NCBI GenBank assembly: GCA_015056905.1
Contig: SVFI01000011.1
Coordinates: forward strand, 30,160 to 94,159
Reading direction: 5' to 3'
Length of the DNA stretch: 64,000 nt
DNA from: Lachnospiraceae bacterium
GTDB taxonomy: Bacteria > Bacillota > Clostridia > Lachnospirales > Lachnospiraceae
How positions within the stretch are numbered: position 1 is the first letter of the stretch; each line of letters starts with the position of its first letter. The notes under the pieces are model-generated. The model was not told where the DNA came from. It saw only the letters and a program-made list of their open reading frames with translations, and did no database searches. Positions 43,944-52,865 of the stretch are shown here, piece by piece. Made by a program: the position numbers and the translations under genes.

Positions 43944-45140
43944 CTAGCACGAAGCTTTCAGACATTTGTCAAGAATCTCTATCATTGCATCTACATCCTG
44001 TTTCGTCACAACAAGCGGCGGAACAAAACGGATGATGTTCGCACCCGCATTAATCAGCACAAGCCCTTCCGAAAGCGCCTGTTTGATGATGTCACCGACC
44101 GGTTTGTCAAGCACCAGTCCCTGCAAAAGTCCCACACCACGGTGTGTCTGTACAAAATCGTATTTTTCCGTCAGCATCTCAAGCTTCTGCTCAAGATATG
44201 CGCCAACCTCTCTTACATTTTCTAAAATATTCTGTTCCTCGAACAAATCGAGCACTTTGCTGATAGCTGCACATGCAAACGGGTTACCGCCGTAAGTCGT
44301 TCCGTGATCCCCCGGCACAAGCGAAGCCTGTCCGACCTTTTCCGTCATCATAAATGCGCCGACCGGAACACCGCATCCAAGTGCTTTCGCGGAAGCCATC
44401 ACATCCGGCTTGATTCCGTAACGCTGCCATGCAAACATCTCGCCGCATCTTCCCATTCCGCACTGCACTTCGTCAAGCATGAGAAGAATGTCCCTCTCGT
44501 CACAGAGCGCGCGGACTTTCTGCATAAACTCCTCCGTCGCCGGATAAATTCCGCCCTCACCCTGTACGGTTTCAAACAAAATCGCACATGTCTTGTCCGT
44601 CACCTGCGCAAGCACGCTGTCAAAATCGTTGAGCTGCGCAAACTTCACATTTCCTATCATCGGCTCAAACGCCTTACGATAATTCGGATTGCCCGTCACA
44701 GAAAGCGCCCCCATCGTACGTCCGTGGAACGAATGCTCCATCGCAATGATTTCGTGGTCCGTACTTCCGTCCTTAGTGTACGCATATTTACGCGCCGTTT
44801 TAATCATGCCTTCAAGCGCTTCCGCGCCGCTGTTTGTGAAAAAGACACGGTCCATTCCGGAAACGTCCTTGAGCTTTCTCGCCGCCTCAATGGCCGGAAC
44901 ATTGTAATAGTAATTGGATGTGTGTAAAAGCTTGTCTATCTGAGCCTTTAACGCATCATTGTACGCCTTATTATTGTAACCGAGTGCAAACACTGCAATA
45001 CCTGACACGAAATCAAGGTATTCCTTTCCTTCGATGTCATATAAATGCACTCCGTCGCCATGGTCAAATACGACCGGATAGCGGTTATAAGTATGAAGCA
45101 GGTCTTGTTCCGCCTGCTCAATATATTCCTGCATCATCAT
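43944..45140 (-). CDS. argD: Acetylornithine aminotransferase
   Basis: 398 residues, class III PLP aminotransferase. It converts N-acetylglutamate semialdehyde to N-acetylornithine. Signatures are [72 protein letters not shown] and the PLP-lysine region [17 protein letters not shown]. Its start overlaps the argB stop by four bases, so the two are coupled. GGAGAGATGTTGAA precedes three successive ATG codons. Confidence 0.96.
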   Translation of the reverse strand: MMMQEYIEQAEQDLLHTYNRYPVVFDHGDGVHLYDIEGKEYLDFVSGIAVFALGYNNKAYNDALKAQIDKLLHTSNYYYNVPAIEAARKLKDVSGMDRVFFTNSGAEALEGMIKTARKYAYTKDGSTDHEIIAMEHSFHGRTMGALSVTGNPNYRKAFEPMIGNVKFAQLNDFDSVLAQVTDKTCAILFETVQGEGGIYPATEEFMQKVRALCDERDILLMLDEVQCGMGRCGEMFAWQRYGIKPDVMASAKALGCGVPVGAFMMTEKVGQASLVPGDHGTTYGGNPFACAAISKVLDLFEEQNILENVREVGAYLEQKLEMLTEKYDFVQTHRGVGLLQGLVLDKPVGDIIKQALSEGLVLINAGANIIRFVPPLVVTKQDVDAMIEILDKCLKASC

Positions 45141-46030
45141 TTCAACATCTCTCCTTCATCTTTCACAATCGCCGTACCGATTCCTTCGTTTGTAAAGATT
45201 TCCAAAAGTAAGCAATGGGCAATTCTTCCGTCCAGAATATGCACACGGCCAACGCCGTTTTTCACTGCATCCGTGCAGTTGTTCAATTTCGGAAGCATTC
45301 CTCCTCCGATACATCCCTCTCCAATCAGCTCATCTGCTGCCGTCGCTGTCAGACGTGAGATGAAGCTTGACTTGTCGTTGATGTCGCGATAAAGTCCTTC
45401 GATGTCTGTAAGGAACGCGAGTTTTTCCGCGCCGACCGCCTTGGCGATAGCACAGGCAGCATCGTCCGCGTTGATATTGTATGTATCATAATTGTCATCG
45501 ATACCGATCGGTGCAACAATCGGAAGATAGTCATTTTCAAGCAAATCAAACAAGATTTTCGGATTGACCGCTTTCACATCGCCGACAAAACCGATATCCT
45601 GTCCGTTTGACAATTTCTTATCCACATGCAGAAGGTCGCCGTCCTTTCCGCTGATACCGATGGCTTTGACACCGAGTTCTTCCACCATCGTCACGAGACG
45701 TTTGTTTACTTTGGAGAGCACCATCTCGGCAATTTCCATTGTCTCTGCATCCGTCACACGGAGTCCGTTGATAAACTGTGCTTCCTTTCCTACCTTTTCC
45801 ACCCAGCTGCTGATTTCCTTACCGCCGCCATGCACGATAATCGGTTTAAAACCAACGAGTTTCAGAAGGGTAACGTCCTTGATAACGTTTCTCTGCAGTT
45901 CCGGATTCGCCATCGCACTTCCGCCGTATTTTACAACGATGATACGACGGTTAAACTGCTGGATATAAGGGAGCGCCTCGATGAGCACCTCCGCCTTTGC
46001 CATAATCTGATTCATATCTTTCTTGTTCAT
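45137..46030 (-). CDS. argB: Acetylglutamate kinase
   Basis: 297 residues. Phosphorylates N-acetylglutamate in arginine synthesis. The amino-acid-kinase blocks are [53 protein letters not shown] and [20 protein letters not shown], with the final [14 protein letters not shown]. The N-terminal helix ([14 protein letters not shown]) is the one that forms hexamers in arginine-inhibited ArgB enzymes, so feedback inhibition is plausible. It follows the GNAT gene by 56 bases. Confidence 0.96.
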   Translation of the reverse strand: MNKKDMNQIMAKAEVLIEALPYIQQFNRRIIVVKYGGSAMANPELQRNVIKDVTLLKLVGFKPIIVHGGGKEISSWVEKVGKEAQFINGLRVTDAETMEIAEMVLSKVNKRLVTMVEELGVKAIGISGKDGDLLHVDKKLSNGQDIGFVGDVKAVNPKILFDLLENDYLPIVAPIGIDDNYDTYNINADDAACAIAKAVGAEKLAFLTDIEGLYRDINDKSSFISRLTATAADELIGEGCIGGGMLPKLNNCTDAVKNGVGRVHILDGRIAHCLLLEIFTNEGIGTAIVKDEGEMLK

Positions 46031-46086
46031 GATTCTCCTCTTTTCCTCCGACTGCGCTCTGCGAGCCTTTCGCAGTTAGCCTCGGC

Positions 46087-46530
46087 TTACTGATTAAACT
46101 GTACTATATTTTCTTTATTTAGTGTAAAATCGTAATAATTTAAATCTTCGCGCTTCGTCCAGCCGATTTCTTTCCAAAATGCATTTCCGATATCGTTGGC
46201 AGTAAATGCAATCAGCGAGACCTTATTGATTCCTTCGCTGTGCAGAGCATTCATACAGAATACAACCATCTCCTTACCGATACCGCGCAGACGATACTCA
46301 GGGTCGACACACACATGGTAAAGACATCCTCTGCGTCCGTCGTGTCCGCACAAAATCGCTCCGACAACCTTACCGTCTTCCTCCGCCACCACGCTGATGC
46401 CCGGATTCCGCCTCAGGAAGCGCTCTACGCCCTCCTTCGAGTCGTCAATGCTGCGGATTGCAAAACCCTTGATTGTTTTCCAAAGCTTATATACCTGATC
46501 ATAATCTGTAATCTGCATTGCGCGAATCAT
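46087..46530 (-). CDS. GNAT acetyltransferase in the arginine operon (YpeA-like)
   Basis: 147 residues, a single GNAT domain. The acetyl-CoA loop is VDPEYRLRGIGKEMVVF at about residue 75, preceded by AILCGHDGRRGCLYHVCV and followed by KVSLIAFTANDIGNAFWKEI and GWTKREDLNYYDF. It lies between argC (29 bases upstream) and argB. Clostridial operons often have argJ in that place, and no argJ is seen here. A role as short N-acetylglutamate synthase is therefore possible, but the protein also resembles the general YpeA acetyltransferases. Confidence 0.8.
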   Translation of the reverse strand: MIRAMQITDYDQVYKLWKTIKGFAIRSIDDSKEGVERFLRRNPGISVVAEEDGKVVGAILCGHDGRRGCLYHVCVDPEYRLRGIGKEMVVFCMNALHSEGINKVSLIAFTANDIGNAFWKEIGWTKREDLNYYDFTLNKENIVQFNQ

Positions 46531-46559
46531 ATTGTTTCCTCTTACGTTTTTCTCAAATC

Positions 46560-47615
46560 TTACGGGAACATCGGAACGAGCTCAAGTCCTTCGCTCTCCT
46601 TAAGGCCGAACATGAGGTTCATGTTCTGAACTGCCTGTCCTGCTGCCCCTTTCACCACATTGTCAAGCGCGCCCATCATAATGATTCTGCCGGTACGCTC
46701 ATCAATCTTAAAGTTTACGTCCACATAGTTGCTTCCCTCTACCCATTTCGTCTCCGGAAGCACATCTTTTTCCAGCACGCGGACAAATTTCTCGTCTTTG
46801 TAATATTTATCATAGACAGCCTTGATTTCCTCGTAAGTCGGAAGCGAGCCGTCCGGTTTTCTTGTGAGTGTTGCATACTCCGTTACCAAAATACCGCGAT
46901 TCATCGGTACAAGGTGGGGTGTAAAGTTAATCATAATCTCTTTGCCCGCCGCGTAACCGAGCTGCTCCTCGATTTCAGGAGTATGTCTGTGGCTTGCCAC
47001 GCCATACGCTTTGATATTCTCATTCACTTCGCAATACAAATTCGGGAGCTTGGCGCCTCGTCCTGCACCGGACGTTCCGCTCTTTGCATCCACGATGAGT
47101 GTTGCCGTGTCAATCAGCCCTTCCTTCACAAGCGGATAAGCTGTCAGGATGGAACATGTCGTGTAACATCCCGGATTGGCAACGAGCCTTGCCTTCTTAA
47201 CGTCCTCGCGGTTAATCTCGCAAAGTCCGTACACCGCCTCCTCAATGTACTGCGGCGATTTGTGCTCAATTCCGTACCATTTCTCGTAGACGCTCACATC
47301 CTTAATGCGGTAATCCGCAGACAGGTCCACGATTTTTACCTGATCTAAAATCTCATCGTTCATCACGGAAGCGCAAAATCCCTGCGGTGTGGCTGTAAAA
47401 ATGACATCCACCTGCTTTGCCAGTTCCTCCATATTGTCATCGAGACATGTGTCTTCCACAATCTCAAACATATTGCCGTACACGCTCGCGTATTTCTTAT
47501 CTATGTAACTTCTGGAGCCGTACCATTTAATCTCCACTTCCTTATGCTGTGTGAGAAGTCTTACAAGCTCTCCTCCCGCATAACCGGTTGCCCCGATAAT
47601 TCCTGCCTTAATCAT
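46560..47615 (-). CDS. argC: N-acetyl-gamma-glutamyl-phosphate reductase
   Basis: 351 residues (type 1). Reduces acetylglutamyl phosphate to the semialdehyde with NADPH. The nucleotide loop is IGATGYAGGELVRLLTQHKE at the N-terminus; the active-site cysteine is in VANPGCYTTCSILTAYPLV at about residue 155; GTSGAGRGAKLPNLYCEVN and APHLVPMNRGIL-type (TPHLVPMNRGILVTEYA) segments follow. GGAGGAACATG-type ribosome site. First gene of argC-GNAT-argB-argD. Confidence 0.96.
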   Translation of the reverse strand: MIKAGIIGATGYAGGELVRLLTQHKEVEIKWYGSRSYIDKKYASVYGNMFEIVEDTCLDDNMEELAKQVDVIFTATPQGFCASVMNDEILDQVKIVDLSADYRIKDVSVYEKWYGIEHKSPQYIEEAVYGLCEINREDVKKARLVANPGCYTTCSILTAYPLVKEGLIDTATLIVDAKSGTSGAGRGAKLPNLYCEVNENIKAYGVASHRHTPEIEEQLGYAAGKEIMINFTPHLVPMNRGILVTEYATLTRKPDGSLPTYEEIKAVYDKYYKDEKFVRVLEKDVLPETKWVEGSNYVDVNFKIDERTGRIIMMGALDNVVKGAAGQAVQNMNLMFGLKESEGLELVPMFP

Positions 47616-47771
47616 GTTCCTTCCTCCTGTATCCTGTGCTCGTGCCGCTGTCTGCGCACGGACAAACCGTTTATATCATACTTTAAAATCGCATTTCGTT
47701 CAAGTTCTTTCCTATATTTTATGCGTTCTTTCCGTCCGGCTTTTCTCTTTGTTGCATAATTATACGTCCGC

Positions 47772-47878
47772 AATGCATAATATGCAAGCTTTTTTTCATT
47801 TTATGCACATTTTTCGCGAATATTCATATTTTTATGCATTATTTTATGCTTGCATTATGCAAAATAATGATGTATATT
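47772..47878. promoter_or_regulatory. argC/argG divergent control region with ARG-box-like palindromes
   Basis: An AT-rich stretch contains palindromes TGCATA-A-TATGCA (47774-47786) and TGCAT-T-ATGCA (47851-47861) and a further TATGCATTATTTTATGC between them. These resemble ArgR operators. The argG promoter is TTGCAT (47850-47855), 17 bases, TATATT (47873-47878), so the last palindrome sits on the -35 box, as expected for repression. The remaining 315-base gap shows no gene. Confidence 0.6.
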
Positions 47879-47930
47879 AGTAAAAGAGTTTCAAAAACAA
47901 TTTTTAAAAATACATAATGGAGGCATACTT

Positions 47931-49148
47931 ATGAAAGAAAAAGTTATTTTAGCGTATTCCGGCGGACTGGATACGACAGCCATCATTCCGTGGCTCAAAG
48001 AGAACTTCGATTATGAAGTGGTTTGTGTCTGTGTAGACTGCGGACAGGAAAGTGAATTGGACGGCTTAGAGGAAAGAGCCAAACTTTCCGGTGCGGAAAA
48101 ATTATATATCGAAGACATCACGGATGAATTTTGTGATGAATATGTAGTTCCTTGCGTACAGGCACATGCTGTTTACGAGAACAAATATTTACTCGGAACA
48201 TCTATGGCCCGTCCTGCTATCGCAAAGAGACTTGTTGAGATTGCACGTAAAGAAGGCGCAACTGCCATCTGCCACGGTGCAACAGGAAAAGGAAACGACC
48301 AGATCCGTTTCGAGCTCGGTATCAAAGCACTTGCTCCGGATCTTAAAATTATTGCAGCTTGGAGAAATGACAAGTGGACAATGAACTCACGTGAGGAAGA
48401 AATCGAATACTGCCGTCAGCATGGCATCGACCTTCCGTTCTCCGCAGACAACTCTTACAGCCGTGACCGTAACTTATGGCACATCAGCCATGAAGGTCTT
48501 GAGCTCGAAGAGCCGGGCAACGAACCGAACTACGACCACTTACTCGTTCTCGGTGTTTCCCCTGAAAAAGCTCCGGACGAAGGCGAATATGTGACAATGA
48601 CATTCGAAGCAGGTGTTCCGAAGTCTGTCAATGGTAAAGAGATGAAAGTTTCCGATATCATCCGTGAATTAAACAAACTCGGCGGAAAACACGGTATCGG
48701 TATTGTAGACATCGTAGAAAACCGCGTGGTTGGTATGAAGAGCCGCGGCGTTTACGAGACACCGGGCGGAACAATCCTTTACGAAGCTCATCAGCAGCTC
48801 GAGGAACTCATTCTCGACCGTGACACATACAGAACGAAGGAAGACATGGGTAACCTTTTTGCACAGATCGTTTACGAAGGAAAATGGTTCTCTCCTCTCC
48901 GCGAGGCAACACAGGCTTTCATTGAGAGCACACAGAAATATGTGACAGGTGAAGTGAAATTCAAGTTATACAAAGGTAACATTATCAAAGCAGGAACTAC
49001 TTCTCCATACTCTCTCTACAACGAGAGCATTGCATCCTTCACAACAGGTGATTTATATGACCACCACGATGCAGAAGGATTCATCAACCTCTTTGGTTTA
49101 TCCACAAAGGTTCGCGCAATGAAAATGAACGAAGTAGAAGGCAAATAA
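47931..49148 (+). CDS. argG: Argininosuccinate synthase
   Basis: 405 residues. Joins citrulline and aspartate with ATP. The N-type pyrophosphatase loop [19 protein letters not shown] is at the N-terminus; [36 protein letters not shown] and [17 protein letters not shown] follow; [18 protein letters not shown] C-terminal sequence ([16 protein letters not shown]) is present. ATGGAGGCATACTT precedes the ATG. It faces away from argC. Codon use is that of a highly expressed gene. Confidence 0.97.
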   Translation: MKEKVILAYSGGLDTTAIIPWLKENFDYEVVCVCVDCGQESELDGLEERAKLSGAEKLYIEDITDEFCDEYVVPCVQAHAVYENKYLLGTSMARPAIAKRLVEIARKEGATAICHGATGKGNDQIRFELGIKALAPDLKIIAAWRNDKWTMNSREEEIEYCRQHGIDLPFSADNSYSRDRNLWHISHEGLELEEPGNEPNYDHLLVLGVSPEKAPDEGEYVTMTFEAGVPKSVNGKEMKVSDIIRELNKLGGKHGIGIVDIVENRVVGMKSRGVYETPGGTILYEAHQQLEELILDRDTYRTKEDMGNLFAQIVYEGKWFSPLREATQAFIESTQKYVTGEVKFKLYKGNIIKAGTTSPYSLYNESIASFTTGDLYDHHDAEGFINLFGLSTKVRAMKMNEVEGK

Positions 49149-49160
49149 TCTGAGGTAGTT

Positions 49161-49454
49161 ATGGACGTAGTTTTAATCATCATTTCATATGTCGTTATGA
49201 TGAATCTTGTGTCTTTTGCCCTGATGGGAATTGACAAATACAAAGCAAAAAAAAGAGCGTGGCGTATTCCGGAAGCAACATTATTCCTGTTTGCCATCTT
49301 CGGCGGAAGCCTCGGAAGCACACTCGGAATGTTTACCTTCCATCACAAAACGCGTCACTGGTATTTCCTCTACGGAATGCCGTTTATACTGATTGTTCAG
49401 CTTATCTGCCTGTATCTCTTATGGCAGTCACCGCTTCAGTTCAGTATTTTATAA
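49161..49454 (+). CDS. DUF1294 small membrane protein
   Basis: 97 residues. The three hydrophobic segments and the words LMGIDKYKAKKRAWRIPE, FGGSLGSTLGMFTFHHKTRH and WYFLYGMPFI match DUF1294. It starts 12 bases after argG and has a TGAGGTAGTT ribosome site, so it is probably cotranscribed with argG. Function unknown. Confidence 0.88.
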   Translation: MDVVLIIISYVVMMNLVSFALMGIDKYKAKKRAWRIPEATLFLFAIFGGSLGSTLGMFTFHHKTRHWYFLYGMPFILIVQLICLYLLWQSPLQFSIL

Positions 49455-49512
49455 TGATTTAGCTGAGTGCTGTCGCATGTGCGGCAGCGCTCCTTTTTAC
49501 AAGGAGAACACT

Positions 49513-50211
49513 ATGCACATCGCAGTCGTAGCAGATAACATCGCAGACAGAAAGCAAACAGAACGTCTTTTAGGGCGCGCAAACACTGCCCTGGCCGCCT
49601 CCATCGGAACACTTTTTGTGGATTCCTACGGGGATGAGGCGTCTTTTTTGCACGCGTGCATGCGCTACGATCTCTTCATTCTGGACTTTGACAACGACGT
49701 AGCACATTCTATGGAAGTCGCACGCAAACTCAAAGAAAAAAGTGCGCCGGGACTGATTACCGTATGCAAACATGCAGATGCACCGTTCCAGCACGAAACT
49801 GCCATCCAGGGACTTTACACACTCGACAAACCGATTCTGACCGCTCCGCTTCATAAGCTTCTTTGTGATATTCATCTGGAGCTCGAAAAAATGCAGAGCC
49901 GGCTCGACCTTGTCGAACTGCGCACTGACACCGATACACACTACGTGTCGCGCGCAACGATTCTCTATGCCCGCGCTTTCGAAAAAGAGCATCGCCTCTG
50001 CTACCACTTCACCGACGGAAGTGTCCTTGAGAGCACCGGCGGTTTCGATGATTTGAAGCGCTATCTGGGAGACTTTGACGAATTTTCGGTAAAACCGGGA
50101 AATCTTCTCGTCAACAAAGACCACATAAAAGAAGAAACAAAAAAGAGCATCCGGCTCTCCAACGGAGAAGCACTCGAATACTCTCTTTTCGGTCGTTTCT
50201 TAAAATTTTAA
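49513..50211 (+). CDS. LytTR-family response regulator
   Basis: 232 residues from the ATG at 49513 (AAGGAGAACACT upstream; a longer frame overlapping the DUF1294 gene has no ribosome site). The N-terminal receiver-like domain has IAVVADNIADRKQTERLL, the likely phospho-acceptor in LFILDFDND and the lysine in TLDKPI; the acidic pocket is D-N rather than E-D. The C-terminal 100 residues are LytTR-like: CYHFTDGSVLESTGGFDDL, FDEFSVKPGNLLVNKDHIKE and SIRLSNGEALEYSLF. It would bind direct-repeat promoters. No partner kinase is adjacent. Confidence 0.82.
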   Translation: MHIAVVADNIADRKQTERLLGRANTALAASIGTLFVDSYGDEASFLHACMRYDLFILDFDNDVAHSMEVARKLKEKSAPGLITVCKHADAPFQHETAIQGLYTLDKPILTAPLHKLLCDIHLELEKMQSRLDLVELRTDTDTHYVSRATILYARAFEKEHRLCYHFTDGSVLESTGGFDDLKRYLGDFDEFSVKPGNLLVNKDHIKEETKKSIRLSNGEALEYSLFGRFLKF

Positions 50212-51051
50212 CTACAATGTTACGATAAAACCGCCGTCGTTGGCGTACATACTGCTGATTCCTGCAGTATCCAACATGATCAAATCTTTGCATTTCATTT
50301 TGGAGAGGAGAACGTCTCTGAAAATTTCTGCTCTTTCCCTGCAATTACAATGTGAAATCATTACTGTCCTGTTCTCGGAATCCGGTTTCTCTCTGGCAAT
50401 CAAATCCACCATTTTCTGCATGGCCTTTTTCATTCCGATTGCCTGTCCCCTCTGAATAATATTTCCGTCATCAGTAGCTCCCATCACCGGCTTAATGGAA
50501 AGTGTAGATGCCACGAATGCTTTTACCTTGGAAAGTCGTCCGTTTTTGCGGAGTGTTTCCAAATTGTCTAAAATAAAATACGTATCCAAGTCATCCCGGA
50601 ACGCCTTCGCCTTCTCCGTAATCTCATCAAAAAGAAGTCCTTTTTGCGCAAGCTTGTGAATAAAAAGTGCAATCTGCGTCTGTCCGACAGATGCAGAACA
50701 TGAATCGCACACAAAAACATTTTTATCCGGATTGTTCTCGAGAAACATATCTTTTCCTACATTGGCGCTGTTGAAACTTCCGCTCAAATTTCCGGACAAT
50801 GTAACAACGTAAATATCCTGTGCTCCGCAGTCATAAGCCTTCATATAACGCTCCGGCGAGGGACATGCAGACTTCGGACAAGTCGGGCACTCTGCCACTC
50901 TCCTGAGAAAATCTGCCTGATCAAACGTATCGTCATCCCACGTCCTGTAATCTCCGACATGAAGTTCCAGCGGAACACGTTCGAAATGTGGGTCTGTTTT
51001 TAAGTCCTGCGGTAACTCACCACAACTGTCCAGTATAATCTTGTATGACAT
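50212..51051 (-). CDS. DegV-family fatty-acid-binding protein
   Basis: 279 residues. DegV proteins bind a fatty acid and serve as FakB-type subunits in fatty-acid phosphorylation. Matching pieces are YKIILDSCGELPQDL, TCPKSACPSPERYMKAY, IYVVTLSGNLSGSFNSANV and the lipid-contact region IFVCDSCSASVGQTQIALFI; the tail SNYANDGGFIVTL-type end (ISSMYANDGGFIVTL) is usual. The cysteine pair in the Pro-Lys-Ser loop is common in Lachnospiraceae members. It is convergent with the LytTR gene, with one base between stops. Confidence 0.92.
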   Translation of the reverse strand: MSYKIILDSCGELPQDLKTDPHFERVPLELHVGDYRTWDDDTFDQADFLRRVAECPTCPKSACPSPERYMKAYDCGAQDIYVVTLSGNLSGSFNSANVGKDMFLENNPDKNVFVCDSCSASVGQTQIALFIHKLAQKGLLFDEITEKAKAFRDDLDTYFILDNLETLRKNGRLSKVKAFVASTLSIKPVMGATDDGNIIQRGQAIGMKKAMQKMVDLIAREKPDSENRTVMISHCNCRERAEIFRDVLLSKMKCKDLIMLDTAGISSMYANDGGFIVTL

Positions 51052-51193
51052 TACTCCCTCCGTCTGCTTAGATGTAGTTTTGATTACTACATATCATAGC
51101 ATAGGTTTTTACATTTGAAAAGAGAAAAAACTCTTTTCCTTATGGATTTTTCAGAAGACATATATTAAACTATAAAAAGAAAAGGAGTCATTT

Positions 51194-51700
51194 ATGATTG
51201 CACTTAAAATAACCGATATCAAAAAAATGATGCAGACATTGCTTCACTCGACATCGTTTGACCAGTTCTCGATGCAGGAGATTTCCGTAACAAAAGACAT
51301 TTCGCTCTTTATGGAAGGAAGACTGCATCCGGAATATTTTTCTTCCGAAGAAATTGAAAATTATCCGCAGCTAACCTCACGCGAGTTCTCCCTCTGGGGC
51401 GAGCACAGACAGCTTCTCGCTGGCTTTATCAAAGGGGACAAAGCACCACTTTCTTTTAAATTTGTTCTTCAGGCACCGGATTCGTATATGCAAAAACTCC
51501 TCGCAAGTCCGGAATTTACCGCGGACCCGGGCCTCGTAAAATCACTGATTCTGACGTTCCGCTATGAGAACATGACGCTTACGTGTCTGACCGGAACCGC
51601 ATTCCGCACGTTCGTTCCTGACAAATCGCTCGATGCGCTCTGGGACAGTGCAATCCGCAAGTCACTTGACAACATGCAGATTGGATTTGAGGAGATGTAG
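51194..51700 (+). CDS. Conserved protein of unknown function (DUF5721-like)
   Basis: 168 residues. A soluble alpha/beta protein that begins MIALKITDIKKMMQTLLHST and has FMEGRLHPEYFSSEEIEN and LWGEHRQLLAGFIKGDKAPL. I associate this pattern with DUF5721 of Lachnospiraceae, but the call is tentative. AAAGGAGTCATTT precedes the ATG. It is convergent with spoVAE, whose stop lies two bases away. No catalytic motif is visible. Confidence 0.6.
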   Translation: MIALKITDIKKMMQTLLHSTSFDQFSMQEISVTKDISLFMEGRLHPEYFSSEEIENYPQLTSREFSLWGEHRQLLAGFIKGDKAPLSFKFVLQAPDSYMQKLLASPEFTADPGLVKSLILTFRYENMTLTCLTGTAFRTFVPDKSLDALWDSAIRKSLDNMQIGFEEM

Positions 51701-51701
51701 C

Positions 51702-52067
51702 CTACTTCTTAATCTTTGGTTTAAAGAGAAAACTTGCAATGTATGCAAATATGAGTGCGGCGCTGCATCCGACGGCGCCCGCCTTAAAACCACCCATAAA
51801 AAGTCCGAGAAAGCCGTTCTGATCGACGGCTTCTTTTACGCCTTTCATCAGCACATTCCCAAATCCAATGAGCGGGACCGTCGCGCCTGCGCCCGCAAAT
51901 TCCACAAACGGTTCGTACACTCCCACAAAACTTAAGACCGCACCGAGGCAGACCAGAATCACCATAATTCTTCCCGGCATAAGTTTCGTCTTTTCCAATA
52001 AAATCTGAACGACGGCACAGATCAGTCCGCCCACCCAGAATGCATTTACATAGCTTGCGATATCCAT
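51702..52067 (-). CDS. spoVAE: Stage V sporulation protein AE (SpoVAEB type)
   Basis: 121 residues with about four membrane helices: SYVNAFWVGGLICAVVQILL, IMVILVCLGAVLSFVGVY, GAGATVPLIGFGNVLMKGV and FLGLFMGGFKAGAVGCSAAL. These are the SpoVAE/SpoVAC-family blocks. SpoVA proteins form the channel that moves dipicolinic acid into the forespore. In most Firmicutes it follows spoVAD directly; here it is 3.6 kb away, with ridA, a short gene, an HD-GYP gene and a DUF378 gene between. AAGGAACAACT precedes the ATG. Confidence 0.92.
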   Translation of the reverse strand: MDIASYVNAFWVGGLICAVVQILLEKTKLMPGRIMVILVCLGAVLSFVGVYEPFVEFAGAGATVPLIGFGNVLMKGVKEAVDQNGFLGLFMGGFKAGAVGCSAALIFAYIASFLFKPKIKK

Positions 52068-52087
52068 AGTTGTTCCTTTCCGTCCGT

Positions 52088-52123
52088 GTGCTCATGTGTT
52101 AGCCACTGCTAATACATAAGCAC
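52088..52123. repeat. 16-bp inverted repeat in the spoVAE leader
   Basis: GTGCTCATGTGTTAGC and GCTAATACATAAGCAC around a 4-base loop; the two mismatched positions can form G-U pairs in the minus-strand RNA. It lies just after the ridA terminator and 20 bases before spoVAE. No T-tract follows on the minus strand, so it is not a simple terminator. Confidence 0.6.
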
Positions 52124-52128
52124 AAAAA

Positions 52129-52158
52129 ATAGCAGAGAAACATTTGCTTCTCTGCTAT
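52129..52158 (-). terminator. ridA terminator
   Basis: Perfect 11-bp stem ATAGCAGAGAA / TTCTCTGCTAT with an 8-base loop, followed on the minus strand by TTTTTTG. Confidence 0.85.
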
Positions 52159-52190
52159 TGTGTGCAATTTTGATTTTTTTATTCTTGCGA

Positions 52191-52568
52191 CTATTCGCCG
52201 AGGTAGGCAATCACTTCCACCTCACAAAGCACATTCTTCGGAAGAGTCTTAACTGCCACGCAGCTTCTCGCCGGTTTCGCCGTAAAGTATTTTGCATAAA
52301 TCTCATTGAATGTTGCAAAATCATCCATATCCGCAAGGAAACATCCTGTCTTAACGACCTTGTCATAAGATACTCCCGCAGCCTCCAAAAGACCTCCGAT
52401 GTTTTTCATTACCTGCTCTGTCTGCGCCACAATATTGTTCTCCGCAAGCTCTCCTGTCTCCGGAATGATGGCAATCTGACCGGATGCAAAGAAGAAATCT
52501 CCTGCAATGATACCCTGTGAATACGGTCCGATTGCTGCCGGCGCCTTCTGTGTACTAACTACTTTCAT
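52191..52568 (-). CDS. ridA: RidA-family enamine/imine deaminase
   Basis: 125 residues, the family's normal length. It hydrolyses reactive 2-aminoacrylate-type intermediates made by PLP enzymes. Blocks are STQKAPAAIGPYSQGIIAGD, FFASGQIAIIPETGEL, TGCFLADMDDFATFNEIYAK and ARSCVAVKTLPKNVLCEVEV, with the catalytic Arg in PARSCVAV. Single gene closed by a strong terminator. Confidence 0.95.
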   Translation of the reverse strand: MKVVSTQKAPAAIGPYSQGIIAGDFFFASGQIAIIPETGELAENNIVAQTEQVMKNIGGLLEAAGVSYDKVVKTGCFLADMDDFATFNEIYAKYFTAKPARSCVAVKTLPKNVLCEVEVIAYLGE

Positions 52569-52631
52569 GTTTTATCCTTCTTTCTGTATTTTACTTATAT
52601 TCCGGTTATCCGGTTCTTACCGGACAACAAA

Positions 52632-52865
52632 TCAATCTTCCAAAAAACTGACCGTCACATAAAACCCGCGTTCATTTTCAACAACGGAAACGACAGTTCC
52701 CTCGCGGCTCTTCAGCCTTTCACGAAACGGAATGTTCCCGGACATCGCAAGCGAAGGGTCAATCGTGTAATAATAACTGCTCGGAAGAACACCTTCCGTA
52801 ATCGAAACCTTCTGCCCGGTCTCCAAAAGTCCCGGTCGTTCCATTTTAAATTCCATCTCACGCAT
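52632..52865 (-). CDS. Short conserved protein downstream of the HD-GYP gene
   Basis: 77 residues from the ATG at 52865 (AGGAGG nine bases before it), overlapping the end of the HD-GYP gene by eight bases. It reads as a small beta-rich protein (QKVSITEGVLPSSYYYTIDP, then EGTVVSVVENERGFYVTVSF). No family recognised. Coupling to the HD-GYP gene suggests a shared role. Confidence 0.65.
   Translation of the reverse strand: MREMEFKMERPGLLETGQKVSITEGVLPSSYYYTIDPSLAMSGNIPFRERLKSREGTVVSVVENERGFYVTVSFLED

Noticed and set aside
47614..47880. 88-codon plus-strand ORF in the argC-argG gap
   Set aside because: It lies across the ARG-box region, is Phe/His/Tyr-rich and has no ribosome site.
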